From positions 1 to 8,983 of the forward strand of contig CALWWO010000070.1 of NCBI GenBank assembly GCA_944385265.1: a stretch of DNA of 8,983 nucleotides. The letters are read 5' to 3'. Positions 5,759-8,983 of this stretch are shown here, piece after piece (the first letter of the stretch is position 1; the number at the start of each line of letters is the position of its first letter). The notes below the pieces were generated by a model, which saw only the letters and a program-made list of their open reading frames with translations, ran no database searches and had not been told where the DNA came from. The DNA comes from an uncultured Oscillospiraceae bacterium (GTDB taxonomy: Bacteria; Bacillota_A; Clostridia; Oscillospirales; Oscillospiraceae). A program made the translations under genes and the position numbers.

Positions 5759-6335
5759 AGGTAAGCTGTTTGTTATATCAGGACCGTCCGGAGCCGGCAA
5801 ATCGACCGTTCTGTCAAAGGTGTTTGAAAAGCTTGAGGATTACTATTTTTCGATATCGATGACAACGAGAGAGCCGCGAAAGGGCGAGCAAGACGGGAAG
5901 GATTATTACTTCACGGATAGGGAGACCTTTGAAAAAACTATTGAAGAAAACGGTTTCCTGGAATATATTGAGTATGTAGGCAAGTATTACGGAACGCCGC
6001 TGAAACCGCTTGTCGAGAATATTGAAAACGGAAGAGACGTTTTTCTCGATATAGAGGTAGTCGGCTGCGGAAACGTTGTAAAAAAATTTCCGGACGCTGT
6101 GTCGGTGTTTATAATGCCACCGAGCTTAGAGGAGCTTGAAAGACGCCTGCGCGACCGCAAAAGCGGCGAGAGTGAGGAAACGATAAGAAAACGTTTAAGG
6201 CGCGCGGAGGAAGAAATAAAGCTGGCTGGGAAATATGATTATGTCGTTATAAATGACGACGCCGACAGAGCGGCTGGAGAGATTATTGGCATAATAGCCA
6301 AAGAAAAATCAAAGGATACGGGGGAGCAAAAATGA
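5739..6335 (+). CDS. gmk: Guanylate kinase
   Basis: The enzyme phosphorylates GMP (and dGMP) to GDP with ATP, linking purine salvage and (p)ppGpp metabolism. From ATG-5739 it has 198 aa, a normal length. The P-loop GPSGAGKST is at 15-23. GMP-binding elements are TTREPRKGE (42-50), [13 protein letters not shown] (75-87) and FLDIEVVG (102-109). The lid is [16 protein letters not shown] (128-143), and [10 protein letters not shown] (165-174) ends the fold. The usual IDVQGA/IEVQGA segment reads IEVVGCGNV here, so the common glutamine is replaced by valine. The start is debatable: ATG-5730 has GGGAG only 1 nt away; ATG-5739 has the same GGGAG (5724-5728) 10 nt upstream; TTG-5751 gives the family-like [11 protein letters not shown] but has GAGG 12 nt upstream. 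All three overlap the end of remA. The stop overlaps the rpoZ start (ATGA). Confidence 0.94.
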   Translation: MTKRLNKGKLFVISGPSGAGKSTVLSKVFEKLEDYYFSISMTTREPRKGEQDGKDYYFTDRETFEKTIEENGFLEYIEYVGKYYGTPLKPLVENIENGRDVFLDIEVVGCGNVVKKFPDAVSVFIMPPSLEELERRLRDRKSGESEETIRKRLRRAEEEIKLAGKYDYVVINDDADRAAGEIIGIIAKEKSKDTGEQK

Positions 6336-6526
6336 TTTATCCATCAATACCTGAGCTTTTGAAAAATGTTAACAGCAGATATCTGCTTGTCAACGTAATA
6401 GCGCACAGAGCGCGCGAGATAGCGGAAGAAGCAGAGAAGGAAAAGATCCATCTTGATAAGAAACCGGTATCATTGGCGATAGATGAAATAGCGGCAGGAA
6501 AAATTCAGTGTCATATAGACGCGTAG
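6332..6526 (+). CDS. rpoZ: DNA-directed RNA polymerase omega subunit
   Basis: The 64-aa product is the small RNA polymerase subunit that supports folding and assembly of beta-prime. It shows the family pattern: [37 protein letters not shown], then KKPVSLAIDEIAAGKI. The SRY-L-x-x-x-x-A-x-R-A-R segment and the final ALxEIxxGKI-like element are diagnostic. The length is short but usual for Firmicutes. GGGGAG (6321-6326) is 5 nt before ATG-6332, which overlaps the gmk TGA by 4 nt, coupling the two genes. The next expected gene, coaBC, is not here; a hairpin and priA follow. Confidence 0.94.
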   Translation: MIYPSIPELLKNVNSRYLLVNVIAHRAREIAEEAEKEKIHLDKKPVSLAIDEIAAGKIQCHIDA

Positions 6527-6533
6527 TCAGGTC

Positions 6534-6560
6534 ATCCGGCGGTGGAAAGCACTGCCGGAT
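6534..6560 (+). other. Strong RNA hairpin in the rpoZ-priA gap
   Basis: Positions 6534-6544 pair with 6550-6560 as an 11-bp stem (ATCCGGC/GCCGGAT plus GGTG/CACT with one G-U pair) around a GAAAG loop. The following sequence, AGTGTGTTTATTAG, is only moderately T-rich, so it is at best a weak terminator. It could instead serve as an mRNA stability or processing element between rpoZ and priA. The right arm, TGCCGGAT (6553-6560), is repeated exactly at 6591-6598 next to the priA start codon. Confidence 0.65.
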
Positions 6561-6598
6561 AGTGTGTTTATTAGAGAAAAGAGGAGGGGCTGCCGGAT
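6553..6598 (+). repeat. Direct repeat TGCCGGAT (6553-6560 and 6591-6598)
   Basis: Two identical 8-bp copies lie 38 bp apart. Both are complementary to the left arm of the preceding hairpin at 6534-6540. The second copy lies between the priA ribosome binding site (AGGAGG, 6582-6587) and its ATG at 6599, so alternative pairing would bring the priA start region into a stem. Confidence 0.6.
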
Positions 6599-8848
6599 AT
6601 GAAAAATCCAATAGCCGCAAAGGTGGCTGTGTCTTCCGTCACGTTCGGAATAGACAGACCCTATTCTTATAATATACCGGATGAGCTGATAGGAAAGCTG
6701 TCAGCCGGCTGCCGCGTAGTCGTTCCGTTCGGAAGAGGAAATAAAAGGCGCGAGGGGATCGTGCTCGCCATCGGAGAGAACGAGGATAAAAAAGAACTGA
6801 AGAGCATTGAAAAGATGCTTGACGACGGCGCAATACTTACGGATGAGCAGTTAAAGCTCGCACTGTGGATGAGAGATAGGTTTTTCTGCACGCTGTACGA
6901 CGCGGTACACGCGATGTTGCCAAGCGGGATATGGTTCAGAGACGGCGTTAAGCCGATCGGGGACAAGACGTCCTTGTGGATTATTCTTGACGTGAGCGGT
7001 GAAGAAGCGTTTGAAGCGGCTGAAGAAAGGCGCCGCCGCGCTCCAAAGCAGGCTGAGATACTTGAGCTTATGGCACAGATCGGTGAAGCTTCGTTTGAAG
7101 AGATAAAATATTTTACGGGCGTAACGCTTTCTGTTATAAGGACGCTTGAAAAGCAGGGACTTTTACGTACGGAGCGGCGCGAGGAGTTCAGGAAGCCGGC
7201 GTATGAGCATACCGCCCCCGCCGCTGAGACGGCGCTTACCGATATGCAGTATGCGGCGCTTGAGAAGCTTATAAGGCTGTCTGACAGCGGTGAGGCGCAG
7301 GCAGCACTGCTGTTTGGCGTGACCGGCAGCGGAAAAACGCTCGTGTATATCAATTTCATCAAACGGCTGCTGGAAAAGGGAAAGGGCGCGATAGTGCTTG
7401 TACCTGAGATCGCGTTGACTCCGCAGCTTGTTTGGATATTCACATCGCATTTTGGAGACGGCGTCGCGGTGCTTCACAGCGCGCTAAGCATAGGGGAACG
7501 GTATGACGAGTGGAAAAGGATAAGATCCGGTGCCGCAAAAGTAGTTGTTGGAACGCGAAGCGCGGTATTTGCACCGGTGCGCGATCTGGGCGCAATAATA
7601 ATCGACGAGGAGCAGGAGCATACCTATAAATCAGGCAGCTCACCGCGATATCATACGCGCGACGTAGCTAAATTCCGCTGCGCTTATTCAAAAAGCGTGC
7701 TGCTTTTAGGCTCTGCTACGCCGTCGGTGGAGAGTATGAAAAAAGCGCAGGACGGCATGTACAAGCTGCTCGTGCTCGATAAACGTTTCAATGAAAACGA
7801 ACTGCCGCGCGTTATGATCGCTGACATGCGTAAAGAGCTCAAAAGCGGAAACGGCACGATGATAAGCTCGGCGCTGGCGGATGAACTCGAAAAGAATATA
7901 CTGAGCGGCGAACAGAGCATACTGTTCATAAATCGCCGCGGCACGGCGGGGCTTGTTGTTTGCGTGGAGTGCGGATATACGTTTGCCTGCCCGAATTGCA
8001 GCGTGTCGATGACATATCACGCGGCAAACAAAAAAATGATGTGCCATTACTGCGGGCACACAGAACCGGTGCGCGAAAGCTGCCCGCAGTGCGGCGGCAG
8101 CTTGAAGTATTCAGGCGCGGGGACGCAAAAGGTCGAGGAGGAGCTCCAAACGCTTTTCCCGGGAGTCGATATAGTGCGGATGGATTTCGATACGGTGTCG
8201 CACGCAGGCTCGCACGAAAAACTGCTCCGCCGCTTCAGAGATGAGAAGGTGCCGATATTGCTCGGTACACAGATGGTGGCGAAAGGATTGGATTTTGAAA
8301 ACGTCACGCTTATCGGCGTGCTTTCAGCGGATCAGTCGCTGTATGCAAACGACTATAAAGCGCACGAGCGGACATTTTCGCTGATAACACAGGTCGTCGG
8401 AAGGGCGGGGCGCGGTCAAAAAGCCGGCAGAGCCGTGGTGCAGACGTATACGCCTCATAACGAGGTGATAGAGCTTGCGGCGCGCCAGGATTATATGAGT
8501 TTTTTTGAACGGGAGCTTGAGGTGCGAAAGATACTTGGCTGCCCGCCGATCGCTGATATAATAATGCTCACCGTGTCCGGACTCAATGAGGAAAAAGTAA
8601 TGCGCGGCTGCTTAAAGCTCAAAGCCTCGTTTGAATATTATTTTAAGGACCGGCGCGATGTAAGACTTTTGGGTCCTGCCCCTGCAAGGATACTGAAAAT
8701 GAGCGGCAAGTACAGATACCGTATGTCCGTAAGCTGTAAAAACGATAAAGAGGTGCGAAATATCATCGCATTTGTCATGCGGGAATTTTTAAACGACAAA
8801 GAAAATCGGGGACTTTCGGTAGTAGCCGACGTAAACCCGGACGAATGA
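6599..8848 (+). CDS. priA: Primosomal protein N' (replication restart helicase PriA)
   Basis: The 749-aa product is a full-length PriA, the 3'-5' superfamily-2 helicase that recognises stalled forks and reloads the replicative helicase. The N-terminal DNA-binding domain spans about 1-110 (VSSVTFGIDRPYSYNIP, GCRVVVPFGRGNKRREGIV), followed by a winged-helix region (about 145-200). The helicase core has Walker A GVTGSGKT (240-247), Walker B IIIDEEQEHTYK (333-344), GSATPS (371-376), GTQMVAKGLDFENV (556-569) and QVVGRAGRG (598-606). A zinc module with four CxxC pairs is inserted at about 455-498 (C455/458, C464/467, C482/485, C495/498). The C-terminal PriA domain includes LGCPPIADI and LLGPAPARILKMSGKYRYR. 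DEEQ replaces the DEEH seen in E. coli and B. subtilis, probably a lineage variant. ATG-6599 follows AGGAGG by 11 nt. def starts 20 bp after the stop. Confidence 0.96.
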   Translation: MKNPIAAKVAVSSVTFGIDRPYSYNIPDELIGKLSAGCRVVVPFGRGNKRREGIVLAIGENEDKKELKSIEKMLDDGAILTDEQLKLALWMRDRFFCTLYDAVHAMLPSGIWFRDGVKPIGDKTSLWIILDVSGEEAFEAAEERRRRAPKQAEILELMAQIGEASFEEIKYFTGVTLSVIRTLEKQGLLRTERREEFRKPAYEHTAPAAETALTDMQYAALEKLIRLSDSGEAQAALLFGVTGSGKTLVYINFIKRLLEKGKGAIVLVPEIALTPQLVWIFTSHFGDGVAVLHSALSIGERYDEWKRIRSGAAKVVVGTRSAVFAPVRDLGAIIIDEEQEHTYKSGSSPRYHTRDVAKFRCAYSKSVLLLGSATPSVESMKKAQDGMYKLLVLDKRFNENELPRVMIADMRKELKSGNGTMISSALADELEKNILSGEQSILFINRRGTAGLVVCVECGYTFACPNCSVSMTYHAANKKMMCHYCGHTEPVRESCPQCGGSLKYSGAGTQKVEEELQTLFPGVDIVRMDFDTVSHAGSHEKLLRRFRDEKVPILLGTQMVAKGLDFENVTLIGVLSADQSLYANDYKAHERTFSLITQVVGRAGRGQKAGRAVVQTYTPHNEVIELAARQDYMSFFERELEVRKILGCPPIADIIMLTVSGLNEEKVMRGCLKLKASFEYYFKDRRDVRLLGPAPARILKMSGKYRYRMSVSCKNDKEVRNIIAFVMREFLNDKENRGLSVVADVNPDE

Positions 8849-8868
8849 TACGAAAGGATGGAAAAGAC

Positions 8869-8983
8869 ATGGCTCTTCGAAATATTTTAAAGGATACAGA
8901 CGAGCTTTTACGGAAGAAAAGCAGAGTTGTAACGGATTATAACGACAGGATCCATACCTTGCTCGACGACATGAAGGAGACTC
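8869..8983 (+). CDS. def: Peptide deformylase, N-terminal part (cut by window edge)
   Basis: The first 38 codons encode MALRNILKDTDELLRKKSRV, then VTDYNDRIHTLLDDMKET. This matches the N-terminus of peptide deformylase, which removes the formyl group from the initiator methionine of new proteins (pattern of a short strand, D-x-x-LR-x-x-x-x-x-V, then a helix ending LLDDM). ATG-8869 has AGGATGG (8855-8861) 7 nt upstream. Its position directly behind priA is the usual Firmicutes order priA-def-fmt. The metal-binding motifs (GVGLAAPQ, EGCLS, HExDH) lie outside the window. Confidence 0.88.
   Translation, partial: MALRNILKDTDELLRKKSRVVTDYNDRIHTLLDDMKET

Noticed and set aside
6667..7443. A 258-codon minus-strand ORF opposite priA.
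   Set aside because: Serine-rich low-complexity translation typical of an antisense shadow; no ribosome site or recognisable domain.
7960..8244. A 94-codon + strand ORF within priA.
   Set aside because: It lies fully inside the PriA zinc-module region in another frame; the PriA frame has all diagnostic motifs and this one has none.
1..8983. Search for mobile elements, CRISPR repeats, tRNA/rRNA and defence genes.
   Set aside because: No transposase or integrase motifs, spaced direct repeats, cloverleaf patterns or rRNA segments were recognised; intergenic space is small and accounted for.

Overview
The window reads as ordinary chromosomal DNA from a Gram-positive anaerobe of the class Clostridia, probably of the Oscillospiraceae/Ruminococcaceae type. 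This rests on gene content and order: cdaA-cdaR, a DUF5685 gene next to a J-domain gene, and the run yicC-remA-gmk-rpoZ-priA-def. Frequent ATA isoleucine and AGA/AGG arginine codons, strong GGAGG-type ribosome binding sites and a few TTG starts fit the same group. All supported genes are on the + strand. I see no insertion sequence, prophage, CRISPR array, tRNA or rRNA. The species cannot be named from this sequence alone.

Region 1 (1-133) is the C-terminal end of a class-V aminotransferase/cysteine desulfurase-like protein. Region 2 (134-254) is a short spacer with a good sigma-A promoter (TTGCCA, 17 bp, TATAAT). Region 3 (255-4441) is a tightly packed five-gene unit: cdaA (membrane diadenylate cyclase making c-di-AMP), cdaR (its YbbR-domain partner), a DUF5685 cysteine-rich helical protein, a J-domain/TPR protein with a cysteine tail, and a small multi-pass membrane protein. 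Overlaps or very short gaps suggest co-transcription. A second promoter with perfect consensus hexamers lies inside the DUF5685 gene and could separately transcribe the last two genes.

Region 4 (4442-4589) is an intergenic control region. A candidate extended -10 promoter is followed by a 9-bp perfect hairpin with a T-rich flank, which can terminate the upstream operon but also lies in the leader of the next one. Region 5 (4590-8983) is a housekeeping cluster: yicC (endoribonuclease family), remA (DNA-binding regulator of matrix genes in Bacillus), gmk (guanylate kinase), rpoZ (RNA polymerase omega), priA (replication restart helicase) and the first 38 codons of def (peptide deformylase). Compared with the common Firmicutes order, coaBC is missing between rpoZ and priA; a strong 11-bp hairpin occupies that 72-bp gap. 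glmM, which commonly follows cdaR, is also not in place.

I do not see an evident new defence or mobile system. The most interesting points are the DUF5685/J-domain/membrane-protein group attached to the c-di-AMP genes, aspartate motifs in the DUF5685 protein that resemble isoprenoid synthases, and three regulatory layouts: the internal consensus promoter, the promoter-then-terminator leader before yicC, and the switch-like inverted repeat before priA.
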